Part shown: one piece after another, positions 52,490-63,764 of the stretch
Numbering within the stretch: position 1 is the stretch's first letter
How the letters are laid out: the number at the start of each line of letters is the position of its first letter
NCBI GenBank assembly: GCA_021234155.1
Contig: JAJEKV010000045.1
Span: forward strand, 1,635,474-1,699,473
DNA from: Isoetes taiwanensis
Lineage: Eukaryota > Streptophyta > Lycopodiopsida > Isoetales > Isoetaceae
Length of the DNA stretch: 64,000 bases
Reading direction: 5' to 3'
Translations under genes and position numbers: made by a program
Notes under the pieces: generated by a model
What the model saw: only the letters and a program-made list of their open reading frames with translations
Database searches by the model: none
Told to the model about the DNA's origin: nothing

Positions 52490-52920
52490 GAAGCTTTTGC
52501 TTACTCAGCAACCGGTTCTTGTTCCTCCTCAATGGGACAAGCCCTTTCATGTTCATGTAGATGTCTCGGCGTTTGCTATTGGAGCTGTTCTTTCTCAAGA
52601 ATATGATGCGACACCGACAAAATCAAATCCTTCACGCCAGTAAAACTCAATTGCTGAGCGAACTATTCTGCCCGCAGGCGTGAAGCTTTGGGTCTCATTT
52701 TTCAGGTCCAACGCCTCGCCACTACCTTTTGGGCAGTCAAATCAAGTTCTTTGTGGACCACCAAGCACTCCTTTATTTGATCAACAAGTCCACGCCCACG
52801 GGCCGCGACATTGCTCGTTGGGTCCTTCTTCTCCAAGAATTTGCTCCTTTTGAAATCGTTCATAAGGCCGCAAAAATCTCATGTCGCCCCGGATTATCTT
52901 TCACGCATCCACACGGATGA
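52490..52920 (+). pseudogene. Inner element: RNase H
   Basis: FHVHVDVSAFAIGAVLSQ starts the domain; FFVDHQALLYLINK and RWVLLLQEFAPFEI mark its end. Typical of Ty3/gypsy; broken by stops between the blocks. Confidence 0.8.
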
Positions 52921-53099
52921 TCCCTCAACCGGAGTCTCGTGACGCCTTTCTTGATGCTTTCGGCTCTTTTTAGTCACGGCAACACCACATTGGTTCCATG
53001 ATTTTCAGCCAGTACCTCCTCACAGTGCTCTTCCACCGTAAGATCTAGACGCTCTCCCGCCAAGCGACAATCCTTGCCGCCATCAATTTTCTCCAGAGG

Positions 53100-54240
53100 T
53101 CCGTGACTACACCATGGTTGGGGGACATCTCTACAAAAGGGTAAGGACACCATCCTTCGACGCCGTGTTCTACCTCATGAAGTTCCGTGATATTGTTCGA
53201 GAAGCTCATCAAGGGCTAGGTGGTGGTCATTTTCATGGTGACACCACGCACGCAAAAATCCTTCTAGCTGGGTATTTTGGCCCACGCTCTTCAAAGATGC
53301 TCTCGCTTCACGCCAAGACGTGTGACGCTTGCCCCGGGTGGGGGGCTTCCCCACGCCCGTGGACGGCTCTTCCCTTGACACCGGCCGCCACGCCCACTTC
53401 CCTTTAGCAAATGGGGTATGGACTTTGTGGGACCTATAGATCCTCCCCTAGGCAGCACACCCGCGTCTGTTACATTCTCGGGTTCTCACCGACCACGCTA
53501 CCAAATGGGCGGAAGCTTGTGCCCTTCGCTACAACAACACCGCAAAGCAAGCACGCCTAGGGTCTCTATCAACAAATTATCACGCGATTCGGCTGCCCCA
53601 CGGAGCTGGTCGGTGATCGTGGCGTCCATTTCATCAATCATACTATCAAGGAGCCGACGGATTATCTCCCCGATACATCATCACAAGAGCACACCTTACT
53701 ATCCTCAAGGTAATGGGTTGGCGTAAAGCACCAACAAAACTCCGTCACCATTCTCAAGAAAATTTGTGACGCTTCCCGCACAGAATCGCAAACAAAACTT
53801 CCATCGTTCTTTGGGCCTACAATACTTGTTTCAAGATTGCTACCGGCCACACTCTTTTAAATTGGTTTATGGCCGAAGCTCTCATGCCGCTTTGAATACA
53901 TCCTTCCAACACTCCGTTTTTCAACCGGCATCGCTCATAATCCACCCGGCCGCACTCAAAGAAAGGGTCTATCAATTAGAACAGTTGGATGAACTTCAAA
54001 GGGATGCTTATATTCGTGTTCTTCATGGACAAAGTTGCAAAAATCTTTACATGACAAACGCCCCAAGACAAAAACATTCAAAGAAGGCGATTTGGTTCTT
54101 CTTTATGATTCTGTGTACAAAAATTTTCCTGTAAACTCAAGTTTCGCATATTTGGCCCTTATCAAATTGTTCAAGTGGTTAGACCTAGTTTTCCAACCAG
54201 CGTAGTTAGATGGCACTCCACTACCTACATTGGTTAATGG
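53100..54240 (+). pseudogene. Inner element: integrase
   Basis: HHCC zinc-binding region: REAHQGLGGGHFHG, then HAKTCDAC. A MDFVGPID block follows (near 53,416), carrying the first catalytic Asp. Downstream, HSFKLVYGR (near 53,850) and RVYQLEQLDELQRDAY mark the C-terminal domain. Frameshifted. Confidence 0.8.
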
Positions 54241-55260
54241 TTTTCGCCTCAAAACATTTCATCACAACGTAAAGTTTACAATCCACAAACAGATCTGATT
54301 CAAGAAGCAAACACTACGTAAAGTGACTAGAAAGGCTGCGATATTATATTATAGTGGATATTTTTTTAAAAAATGCGGGCGCCGCCCAACTATTTCCGCT
54401 TATGGGCACTGCCCTATATACAAAAACGGGCCGTGAGCCTATCTACTAAAAACCTAAGAGGAAAAACCTCTACCCGGGTTAGGAGCAGGTGATGCGAGGA
54501 GATGGTAGAGGTTCGCCAGATCCCGGCGAAGGTGCGTAACCACCTCCATCCCGTTGGTCTTCGGGTCGGGATGTTCAGCCATCCCGCACACCAGCCCGCC
54601 CATTCTCATACGCGATTGTGGCAGCCCGAGGTCCGCAACAATTCATCTTCAGGTGTAATCCACTCCCGACGGATTCGTGGGCATAGTGCGATCCTCGATT
54701 CAAACCAAAGCAGCAGCTATGCCGGCGCCATCGGATGCCTTCGTTTACTCCGGTTTATCTTATATAGCCAATCGAGGAACTCCTTGTCGACGTGGACCAA
54801 TCAGAAATTGGCCAACGTGTTTTGCAATGCAAGGCTCTTTCTAAACCGAGAATCTTTTCTCCCGCCGCAAATCTAGCTGTGGTACTCTCCGACACATTCG
54901 CTTTCATGATATCCCACTTCGAGGTTCGCATTAAATGCCCTTGCTTCTTTTTCATACCCGCCAACAATTAATATGTGTCCTTTGGCCACCTCGTCACATC
55001 CGGATCCTTCTCTCACGCCTCATCCTCACCGCTCATTGCTTCTCCCTTTACGCTTTTTTCGGGACTTAGCCAAATTTTTGCCTCTCAATACACTCCTTGG
55101 CATCTTCGACACTGGCACCATCAACAGCTCCGGTTTAAGCTCTCTTCATACCTCTTCGCCCTCCAGCGCCTAAAACCTTTTCGTTCCTCTGGCCTTTGTC
55201 CTCCGTGCTTGGCTTTCGGCCCTCCGCCTTTGAATCACTCTTCGTTCGCAAATCGTTACC
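54241..55260 (+). other. Inner element: spacer before ORF3
   Basis: About 1 kb with stops in all frames and an element-sense TTATATAG at 54,760-54,767, which is CTATATAAG on the other strand. It could hold a promoter for ORF3 or for an antisense transcript. Confidence 0.4.
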
Positions 55261-56988
55261 ATGGCTGCCCCAAGATTTTCTACACTTTAAGCTACTTGCT
55301 CCCAAGGATCCGGCTTTTTGAGTCGTCTCCTTCTTGGATTCCCACTTTTCCGCGGAAGCCCTTGTTGGCCCAAATAAAGAAGTCGCCGAACGACAAAAGC
55401 TTTATTTAATTCTCTCAAATGGAACTTCCGCTCCAAATCTCAATTAACCGAGCAGGTTCATCGCCAATATCGTTAACGGCCCAAATGGATACACCATCGT
55501 GGTCGATGGCACCACCATTTCGCTGACTCAACATTTGATTTCTCGAGGTATTTCATATTCCCTTGCAAACCCCTTGTTTATCATGGTCCGCCATACGTGA
55601 TCTAGATGTCACAGAGTTTGGTGCACCTCCTTATCATGCCAATATGCATCGCCCGACCAATATCGACAAGCCTCACGAAACCTTTGTTAAGTGCTTCGTG
55701 CCAAAGTTCCTTGGGTATTCTATCAAGAACACCCATATCAATAAGCCTTTCTATAACATGGTCATCAATCGCTACACACTCCAACCACCACATCGATTGG
55801 CCCCAATTGATGTTCTATCGTTTTCTCCAAGAAGTGGACCGCCTTCGGGTGCCACTTCCATTTCTCAGTTTTCGTGGGAGGCCACCTTCAAGCCCCCATC
55901 CGCCATTACTTCCCTCCCACACCACAAAATTCTCATAATTCCACTCTCGCCGTCCCTTCCATGAGACTAACCGAAGTTGGCACTTCACGCCCCTTCTTCC
56001 ACCGGGTCATGTCCAAAATCAGCACACCCATGTCACTGTCTCCTCCTCAGCTACACCATCCAGTTCACACCATCTTTCCCAAACATCACAAACCAGGCAA
56101 CAGCCGGCTCCACCACCACAACACCCTCGTCAGTTGTTGTATCAGTATCAGCAGGATGCTCAAGCTGCTGTTCTCAAGTTACAAGAATCCCAAGACGCTC
56201 TTATGAACGGGGTTCAAATGGCACTAGAGGCCTCTGATGCGGTACACCGGGACCTTCAAGCTGCCACTGCCCAAGTTGCAACTTTGGAGGCCAAACTTCA
56301 AGACAAGCACGGAGCTCTCTTACAGGCTCATACAGATCTCAAAAGTGCACAGGATCAAGTCAGCCAACTTGCAGATCAACAGGCTCAGCTCCAATCAGAA
56401 ATTCAGAATTTATTGGAGCACAACAAGTCCAAAGAAGCTCTCCTGGGTACCAAGGACGCAGATATTGCCAAGCTCAACGCCTTGTACTCCGAACTTTGTG
56501 AAAATTTCAGCACTCAAGTTCAAAACCTTACAGAGCGGGACGCTCAAATTGCCTCCTTGACGGCTCAGCTTTCTACACAGACCTCTCAGCTCACCTCTCT
56601 TCAAGATCAGCTTACAGAGGTGCAGAAACAGAAGATTCTTGATGACGCGGAGATTGCCGTGCTTCGTCTCAATACTCCGGGGCAATCCTCCTCCCAGGTC
56701 AACACTTCTCAGAAACGGGTCCGTGACCAATCACGCCTGCTGCTAGAAAAGGACAACCGGATCCGTGATCTTGAACAACAGCTGCAGCAAGCTATTCATC
56801 TGGCGATGAGGCTCAAGCAAAACGGCGGCCATACCGCCATTATTGCAGAATGCCTTTGGACTTCCCGGTTCCTTCCCGCTATCACGATTATGTGGTTGCT
56901 CGCCGCCATCTCTTCCTTTTCGGTGGCATGCGGCGGATGGACCTGTGAATATTCCGAAATCGCAGATTTTCTTCCAGTTTGGGAGTAA
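55261..56988 (+). pseudogene. Inner element: extra ORF (ORF3) with long coiled coil
   Basis: ATG 55,261 to TAA 56,986-56,988, about 575 codons if frameshifts are ignored. The C-terminal 284 codons (56,134 on) are intact and form a long heptad-like coiled coil rich in Gln, Leu and Ala (LEAKLQDKHGALLQAHTDLK, QIASLTAQLSTQTSQLTSLQ). The N-terminal globular part matches the outer copy. It has no gag, pol or clear envelope features: I see no signal peptide, and only a short hydrophobic stretch near the C-terminus. It follows integrase in the same strand, the position of env-like ORFs in Athila. Confidence 0.75.
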
Positions 56989-58256
56989 CTCTCCATTGAA
57001 GACAAAGGGTTATCGCTGTGCCCTTTTGGTCTTTGATCTCATGCAATCGTGTCTTTCGATCCGGACTTTATCACCTTCAGAGTTGTTCAGCCCATGGCTT
57101 TACATATTTCATGATTTCTATCCGGGTGATACATGTGAACACTTCCAGAGATGGGCCACGCCCGGCTCTTTCTGTGGTGACCCTAATCGTGCAATGGTTG
57201 CTTCGGGATAACAATCCATATCTTGCTGATCATGCTCGGACCCACACTCTTCATCGAGTACATGCCCGAAGCTTGCCAATCATTTATCTCTCTCGGTAAA
57301 GCGGAAGGCGCAATGATATAAGGAAGTATCTAGGACATCCCAGGATCTTCCCTATGCACAAATTTATATGCAAAGACCTCGCGCAGTTATAATCAATTAC
57401 GGGCTCGTTGGATAGCAAGGCGGTCCCCACTGGGATGGGATAGCCCCTCCTGTCAACTCTCAACTCTCGCTTCTCTTTGGGATCGATGGTGTCAAGCTCT
57501 TGATCCGGATCTTGTCGATCCAATTCGGGGAGACCGCCAAGAACCCCACGCGCCCACGGGCATGGTTCCTTCTCCCTATGCTTCCCCACTGGGTGTACCT
57601 CCACGCCCCGGGTTCTTGACTTATGATTGGCGCCCTTTTGGACCAAGGTCATGGATGGTCATGCGGATGGACTCCACCTCGGATCTCGACGGATCTCCGG
57701 TGGGATCCACGTTTTTGTTCGCCGCCACATTGGGAAGAAGGTGCCACTCACGGATACCACCACCTAATTGGATCTATATTGCTAATGGCGTGGTTGGCAA
57801 ACGGCCGGGCGGATGCGCTTCATGGTCTTGACACCTTCTTGCAGAATGCCACCACCTCACGATCCTTCATCCATCTTCAAGCAGGTTTTGTGCTGCTCTC
57901 AAATGCATTTGCTTGCGGCTCCTTAAATCGGTGGCGTCCCATTTTTCTTTACAATCCGAATGCCGGTTGTCGATTGCCTTTGGCCTCCGGACCTGCCTCC
58001 TCATGGAATGTCGGTACTTTTCTTAGGGCGCCCATGCTGCCCTTGAAGACATGGTGCGATCTCGCTTTCTTATTGATGCAGATCCCGCCCTTAGCCACAA
58101 CACTCCTCTGCTCTTTAAACCGCCGGGGATCTCATTGGCGATTACCATAATGGTGCCCGTCCTCACTCCGTGAGGATCACTTTCGAACAGATGGCTTCCG
58201 CCCCCCGAAACCCTTCCTCCTTTCTTCACTCGAGGAAAGTGTCGTTTGGTGGGGAG
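56989..58256 (+). other. Inner element: decayed 3' region and polypurine tract
   Basis: Short frames in several phases match those in the outer copy. The polypurine tract GGTGGGGAG (58,248-58,256) directly precedes the LTR. Confidence 0.5.
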
Positions 58257-58833
58257 TGTTAGTCACGTGCCTCTTGGTACGGGACTATTCATCATCTGAC
58301 GGACCCGAGGTCAAGCTCAAGGATCCTCGATTCGATCCGCGGGTCAGCCATCAAAGGCTCAGCGAAGACCAAGCGGACGAACCACGCAGTCAAAGCCTAT
58401 CAAGAGCCCGCTCAGACAAGTGACGGCCCGTCACCGCCCGCGTCAGCGTCAGCATGATTCGAGGCACTTCAAGAGGCACCGCCCACATTCCTACAAATCA
58501 GGCCTCCCTTCCAGAGTCGGCACCGAGATCAGATCAGAGTGTCTATATTGGGCCCAAGGCCATTGTACTATATATATGACTAGAGCTCGCACATGAGTTC
58601 TAGATGAGTTTTGAGTCTTGTCTCCTTTCAGTTCTTCTCTCTATTGCGAGAGCTCATGTATGTTCATCATTGATATCAAGGAAGCTTATCATTTTCCTCT
58701 CATTTGTTCTGTTTTCTTCTTCTTCTTCTCTTCTTGCAAATCCCGCGTGACATAGTCCCCCGGACTCTCCTGTTAGATCCACGAGTCCTCACAGAGGGCT
58801 GTCTTCCAGGAGTTCCCGAACCCAGACCCCAAA
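58257..58833 (+). repeat. 3' LTR of the inner element
   Basis: 577 bp beginning TGTTAGTC and ending CCCCAAA. The final CA expected from the other LTRs is missing at the junction with the ORF3 fragment. Confidence 0.88.
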
Positions 58834-59235
58834 TGAACACAACACCCTCGTCAGTTGTTGTATCAGTATCAGCAGGATGCTCAAGCTGTTGTTCTCAAGT
58901 TACAAGAATCCCAAGACGCTCTTATGACCGGGGTTCAAATAGCACTAGAGGCCTCTGATGCGGTACACCGGGACCTTCAAGCTGCCACTGCCCAAGTTGC
59001 AACTTTGGAGGCCAAACTTCAAGACAAGCACGGAGCTCTCTTACAGGCTCATACAGATCTCAAAAGTGCACAGGATCAAGTCAGCCAACTTGCAGATCAA
59101 CAGGCTCAGCTCCAATCAGAAATTCAGAATTTATTGGAGCACAACAAGTCCAAAGAAGCTCTCCTGGGTACCAAGGACGCAGATATTGCTAAGCTCAACG
59201 CCTTGTACTCCGAACTTTGTGAAAATTTCAGCCGC
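58834..59235 (+). pseudogene. Isolated ORF3 fragment at the inner/outer junction
   Basis: About 395 bp matching 56,119-56,510 of the inner ORF3. It sits between the inner 3' LTR and the outer protease segment. At three diagnostic sites (GACCGGGG, CAAATAGCA, ATTGCTAAG) it matches the outer copy, not the inner one. Confidence 0.85.
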
Positions 59236-62006
59236 AGGTGGAGCCTGAACTTGATAAATATTCTGAGCTTCTTCAGAATCGGTGTCTGAGAGAGAGGGTT
59301 CCGCATGTTCAACAGAAATGATCCTGCCTGTTTGCAAGTCCATGGTGGCATTGAGGTGACCATCAGTGATGACTAACTGGTCCGTGGCCCAGTAATGGAT
59401 ACTCTTGGCCTGGCGGAGAAAAGGTCTGCCGACCAACATTTCATAGTCACCGGATCTTAGCCGACTTTCCAAACTCCAAATTCCATGGGGGAAGCGGAGA
59501 TCACCGATGTTGATGTGAAGAAGAGGTGTGACACCTTGAGGTCGCGTGATATGGCCATTAGCCAACTTGATGTCATATATGGGGCACGAAAAGAGTTGTG
59601 TGATGCCCATTTGTTTGCGGAGTTTATCCGTGATGAGATTGACTGCGCTACCTCCATCTATTTGAACATGGTTGACTTGTTGATTACCCACCGTGGCATG
59701 GACCGTGGGTGTAGAGGTAAGCCACGACCCCAACTAGAACAGTCGGGGAGTGGTAACCGGTCCTTGAGAGCGGGACGAGTTTCAAAATGGTTGCCAAGCT
59801 TAAAGGAATCTTGATCTTGGCTAGCTCCTCTTGGAGTTCTAGAGGCACACATGAAAAAGGATCTGGCTGGTTCCACAGGTCTTTGGAGTCGCGTGGTAGT
59901 GAAGCGGCAACTTCTTTGAGTAAGTCAACCTCTGCAAGAATATTGGGATACGTCGAGACCGTGGAGGTTGAGATGTGGAAGGTGTATCTTGTCTTTGTTG
60001 AGCTCGGTGGTGGCATGAACATTTGCCAATGTGCGGCCCGGCGGCTTGCATGAGGTTCAAAATGCTTTGGCGAACCTTTGGCATGACATGTGGCATGAGC
60101 TTCTCCAAGTCAGGTGCAAAGTGAACCTTTTGTCGTCCTCATGAGGAATGGTGTCAACCGCAAAAGGCGGGGTTGCGTGCCATTAGGAATAATGGTCAAG
60201 GGGCGGATGCCTTGGTGCGGCGTGAAACTAAACCAACCTTAATTTGACTACCGGACTGGAGGATTAAGTGCCGAAAAATTTCCTCTGTGCTTGTTGATCC
60301 GGTTGAGGTTGATTTCTTTGGAGCTGGTTGATAGCGGGATTGCGAGGGCTCTTGGTGGCTTCTTAAGAACCGGGTCGGGCCTTGTTTGCCATTAGCAATC
60401 CAGAGTTGGTAAGCCGTGAGGCCGGACCGATGTGGTCCGATTTGTGCCGTGAAGTCGTGACACGAACTTGTGGAAGTTGAGGACACCCCGTGGTGGTATG
60501 ACCCCATTCTTGGCAGTGATAACACTGAGCTTTAGAAGGATCAAAGGAGTGCGTGGGTTGGATCCCCGTTGTTGCTCTGTTCTATGGATAGAGTTGAGTG
60601 GGTTGCACCCGGGCGGTGGTGGCTGCCGATAGTGCGATTGTTCTTTGAGGTGTGGTTTGCACTTGATAAACCATTTTGTTCTTGAGCGGTGTGGGATGAG
60701 TGCGAAGTGCACTCTTCCGTGGCATGATTGCACATGTTGCATCGCTTGCAATGAGGGGCCATTGGTGGAGTTGCACTCATTTGCCAAATGGCCTTGGTAT
60801 TTGCAAATATGGCACCAGATCTGGATCGCTGTGGATTAGCGTGTTGAGGTGAACGTACCGCCCTGTGGAACCATGACAGTGGAATGAGCGGGAGCTCTTG
60901 AAGAGCCACGCCGGGAGGAAACATTGACCCGAAAGGATTGACAAGGTCGATAGCCCGCTCCAAAGTCTTGGGACGGTGTATTGATCATGAGTCGAATATT
61001 TGGAGGAAGTCCTTGGAGAAACCGACCAAAATCGGCTTTTGTGTGGGGTACTCCTTGAGCTTACTTAGCGTAATGTGAAGTCGATCCATAAAAAATCCGA
61101 GGCGGAGACTCAAGTGGGCTCTTGTTGAAGTTCATTGAGTTGCTTGAGATGAAGTTGATCATCATCCGTGGTCCCATAATGAGACGAAAAAGCAGTTTTG
61201 CATTCCGACCGGTCTTGTTTCCAATGGCTTTTGTTGGACATGAGCCATTGATGAGGGAAGCCACGCAGGTGGTGGAAAAGATGTGGAATTTCAGTTGAGG
61301 TTGCGCATGACCATTTAGGACAGCTAGAGCCTCAAATTCTTCCATGTGGGCCTGAGCACTTTGGTCTAAGGGTTTGCCTTTCGTGTTGCCAAAGGTGGGA
61401 TAAGTCAATTTCAGAGTCTGAAAGGTAGATGTGAAAGTGCTTGGCTGGACAGGAACAGTATAGTGAGGATATTGAGGTTGAGTTGGATGTGGCATGGTGC
61501 CTGAAGGACCCTGATGAAGGGGTGACTGCGGTGGAGGAACCGGGTTGCTTGAGCATTGGTTTTGAGATCCGTAAGGTTGTAAACAGAAGGGCAAAGTGGG
61601 AAATGTAGGGAAAGGATATTCCCGGTAGGCTTAAAAAGAGACTTGTGGATATCCTTGCCCACCCGGGGGAGATGATGGTTGTGAAGGAAGAGGCGTATGG
61701 CCTGAAGAATGATGGATGTAGGCATGTTCAGGTGTATGAAAGTACGGTTGAGAAGGTTGAGCCTGATAGGGCTCCTGATAGTGATGAGGTGACTGAGGTT
61801 GTGAGCAATGTTTGCACGCTTGGGGGAACCTGGACGAGACAGGACACGAGGGGTTGGTGGCTCGACCGAGCCCTAGACCAAAGATGGCCTCCCTCTATGT
61901 CATAAGCAGATCCATACATGTCGAAACAGTTTCGACGCCGATGGCGCCCAAGCGAGAGGCCGTCTGAGAAAGGAGTTCTTTCCGGGCGTGAAATTTCGGA
62001 CGGCAT
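59236..62006 (-). pseudogene. Outer element: gag and protease
   Basis: Gag starts near ATG 62,006 (MPSEISRPERTPF). Three CCHC zinc knuckles can be read: a CHICKYQGHLANEC-type one, CKRCNMCNHATEEC, and CYHCQEWGHTTTGC (about 60,487-60,528). Then the protease block with IDGGSAVNLITDKL (about 59,640) and HINIGDLRFPHG. Ends at the insert junction. Several frameshifts. Confidence 0.8.
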
Positions 62007-62053
62007 ATGGCGGTAAGAAAGTAAAGATGGAATAGACCCGGCAGCGGCGGCGG

Positions 62054-62630
62054 TGTTTGGGGTGCGGGTTCGGGAACTCCGGAAGATGACCCTCTGTGAG
62101 GACCCGTGGATCTAACAGAGAGTCCGGGGACTATGTCACGGGATTTGCAAGAAGAGAAGAAGAAGAAGAAAACGTAACAAATGAGAGAAAATGATAAGCT
62201 TCCTTGATATCAATGATGAACATACATGAGCTCTCATAATAGAGAGAAGAACCGAAAGGAGACAAGACTCAAAACTCATCTAGAACTCATGTGCGAGCTC
62301 TAGTCATATATATAGTACAATGGCCTTGGGCCCAATATAGACACTCTGGACCGATCTCGGTGCCGACTCGAAGGAGGCCTGATTTGAGGAATGTGGGCGG
62401 TGCCTCTTGAAGTGCCTCGAATCATCTTGCCGACCGCCGACGAGGTGACGGGATCGTCACTTACTTGCGGCGCCTCTTGATAGGCTTTGACTGCGCGTGG
62501 TCGCTGCTTGGTCTTCCTCACGAGCCTTTGATGGCTGACCCGCGGATCGGCCCGAGGATCCTTGAGCTTGACCACGGTGCTGTGGTATGCATGAATAGCC
62601 CCTGTACCGGGAGGCAATGAGGACTAACGA
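62054..62630 (-). repeat. 5' LTR of the outer element
   Basis: 577 bp in minus orientation, matching the other LTRs. The right boundary abuts the GGGAT duplication at 62,631-62,635. Confidence 0.9.
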
Positions 62631-63374
62631 GGGATCGAAACATCGACCAAACTTCGTAATACTTGATGTCAGCAGAGTCCTATGTACCAAGATGTTGGCG
62701 TACGAATTGAACATCTCATGAAGCCAAAGAAGGCGCACAATAAGGTGAAGCGCAAGCTATTATTGAATGGTGCTTCCATAGCGGCTTCAAATGGCAATCT
62801 GGCCTTTGATGGCGAAGAGAAATATCTTGAATGTTCTGGGTGTGCTCGGGCTACTTGCAATGAAGTTTAAATTTGTATAGGGCAGTGAAAGGTGTGACCA
62901 TGTGGCGGATTTGCCTCCAATTATCACAAAAGGAAAACCTATAATGCTGAAGAAGCTTCAGCGCATCTATGGGGCATTTCAGGAATAAAACAAGCATATT
63001 GTTACATTCGGATGATACAGGGTCCACCTGAGTGGAACAACGGCTAGAGCATGCTCGAACCTTTTCCAAGCTCTCGGAGCAACGTGAAGATGATGGAAAG
63101 CTTCAAGAGGAGGAGGCCCGTTCAACCGATCTAGCCATCCTCCTCCCGCATCCACTCTTCAATTGCCGGATCAAAAATTCTTCTCCCCCATCCTCCATCT
63201 ATGTCATGAATTGTTTGCAAGATCCTTGCAGTTCATGAAATTCAGAAATCAACTTCCTAATGCATTTCTGTAATACTGCGTTTACTATTGATCGTATCCC
63301 AAAGCCCTAGTAAGAATGTGTTCTGGGCGGGAAGCATGCCAGGTTCCTTGTCACCGAGAAGAGAGGAACATTGA
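62631..63374. other. Continuation of the pre-insertion sequence
   Basis: Sequence right of the Ty3 target site. A plus-strand frame 62,682-62,870 (contains KPKKAHNKVKRKLLLNGA and ECSGCARATC) and another at 63,032-63,238 could belong to the same unidentified region that ends at 41,202. No family recognised. Confidence 0.35.
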
Positions 63375-63470
63375 AATTAACAATTACCATTCAATTAACA
63401 ATTACAGTCCAATTAGCAATTACAGTCCAAACAAACAATTATAGTCCAATTACAGTTCCATTCAGGTGTT
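63375..63470. repeat. Short tandem repeats (CAATTA..AATTACAGTC)
   Basis: Five to six imperfect copies of a ~16-bp AATTACAGTCCAATTA-like unit. Confidence 0.75.
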
Positions 63471-63522
63471 CCATATATTACAATTACACCAGATGGTTCA
63501 CATATTTGTAGCTTTGAGCAAG

Positions 63523-63560
63523 AAGGCACTTTCTCGACCCGTGAATCGAGAAAGTGCCTT
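63523..63560. repeat. 38-bp hairpin sharing the satellite core
   Basis: AAGGCACTTTCTCGAC, a 6-base loop, and its complement with one mismatch. The stem GGCACTTTCTCGA is also present in the 61-bp satellite at 34 kb. It lies just downstream of the poly-A signal of the minus-strand gene. Confidence 0.85.
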
Positions 63561-63578
63561 GCAACAGAAACACGTCTT

Positions 63579-63584
63579 TTTATT
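63579..63584 (-). terminator. Poly-A signal AATAAA
   Basis: AATAAA on the minus strand, 13 nt after the stop codon of the terminal exon. Confidence 0.45.
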
Positions 63585-63596
63585 CTGCACAAAACA

Positions 63597-63764
63597 TTAC
63601 ACCATATACATAGAACCATGCAGAGTCGTGTTGTTCAGATGAATCACCATAAACTTTCTCGTCCATCTCTGGATGATGATGCTGCTACTTTCTTTATCAA
63701 TCTCCTTGATCTCTGGATAATTTTGCAGGACTTCCGCCACAAGAGTTGAAAACCAGGACTCAAC
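63597..63764 (-). CDS. Terminal exon of an unidentified minus-strand gene
   Basis: Begins after a good acceptor (TTCCTGTTTAG) and reads 55 codons in phase 0 to TAA at 63,599-63,597. It contains WFSTLVAEVLQNYPEIKEID and TRKFMVIHLNNTTLHGS. Helical, charged composition suggests real protein. The rest of the gene would lie beyond the right edge of the window. I do not recognise the family. Confidence 0.5.
   Translation of the reverse strand, partial: VESWFSTLVAEVLQNYPEIKEIDKESSSIIIQRWTRKFMVIHLNNTTLHGSMYMV

Larger units (their letters stand above)
47843..58833 (+). mobile_element. Inner Ty3/gypsy retrotransposon, inverted relative to the outer copy
   Basis: Same family as the outer element, plus orientation, about 11.0 kb. 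Order: 5' LTR (lacking about its first 43 bp), primer-binding site, gag with zinc knuckles, protease, reverse transcriptase, RNase H, integrase, about 1 kb spacer, ORF3, about 1.2 kb decayed region, purine tract, 3' LTR. Gene order RT-RNase H-integrase marks Ty3/gypsy (Metaviridae). The primer site and extra ORF suggest the Athila/Tat branch. Multiple frameshifts; not functional. Edges are imprecise: the left is a microhomology junction, and the right joins an ORF3 fragment. Confidence 0.85.
41203..62630 (-). mobile_element. Outer Ty3/gypsy retrotransposon, split by a second copy
   Basis: Both LTRs are present in minus orientation, with GGGAT target duplications at 41,198-41,202 and 62,631-62,635. 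Left segment 41,203-47,848 holds the 3' LTR, extra ORF, integrase, RNase H and part of reverse transcriptase. Right segment about 59,236-62,630 holds protease, gag and 5' LTR. About 730 bp of the protease-to-RT region are missing between the segments. The host block is the 47,843-59,235 insert. Excluding the insert it is about 10 kb, or about 10.8 kb when intact. All frames are broken. Confidence 0.85.
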
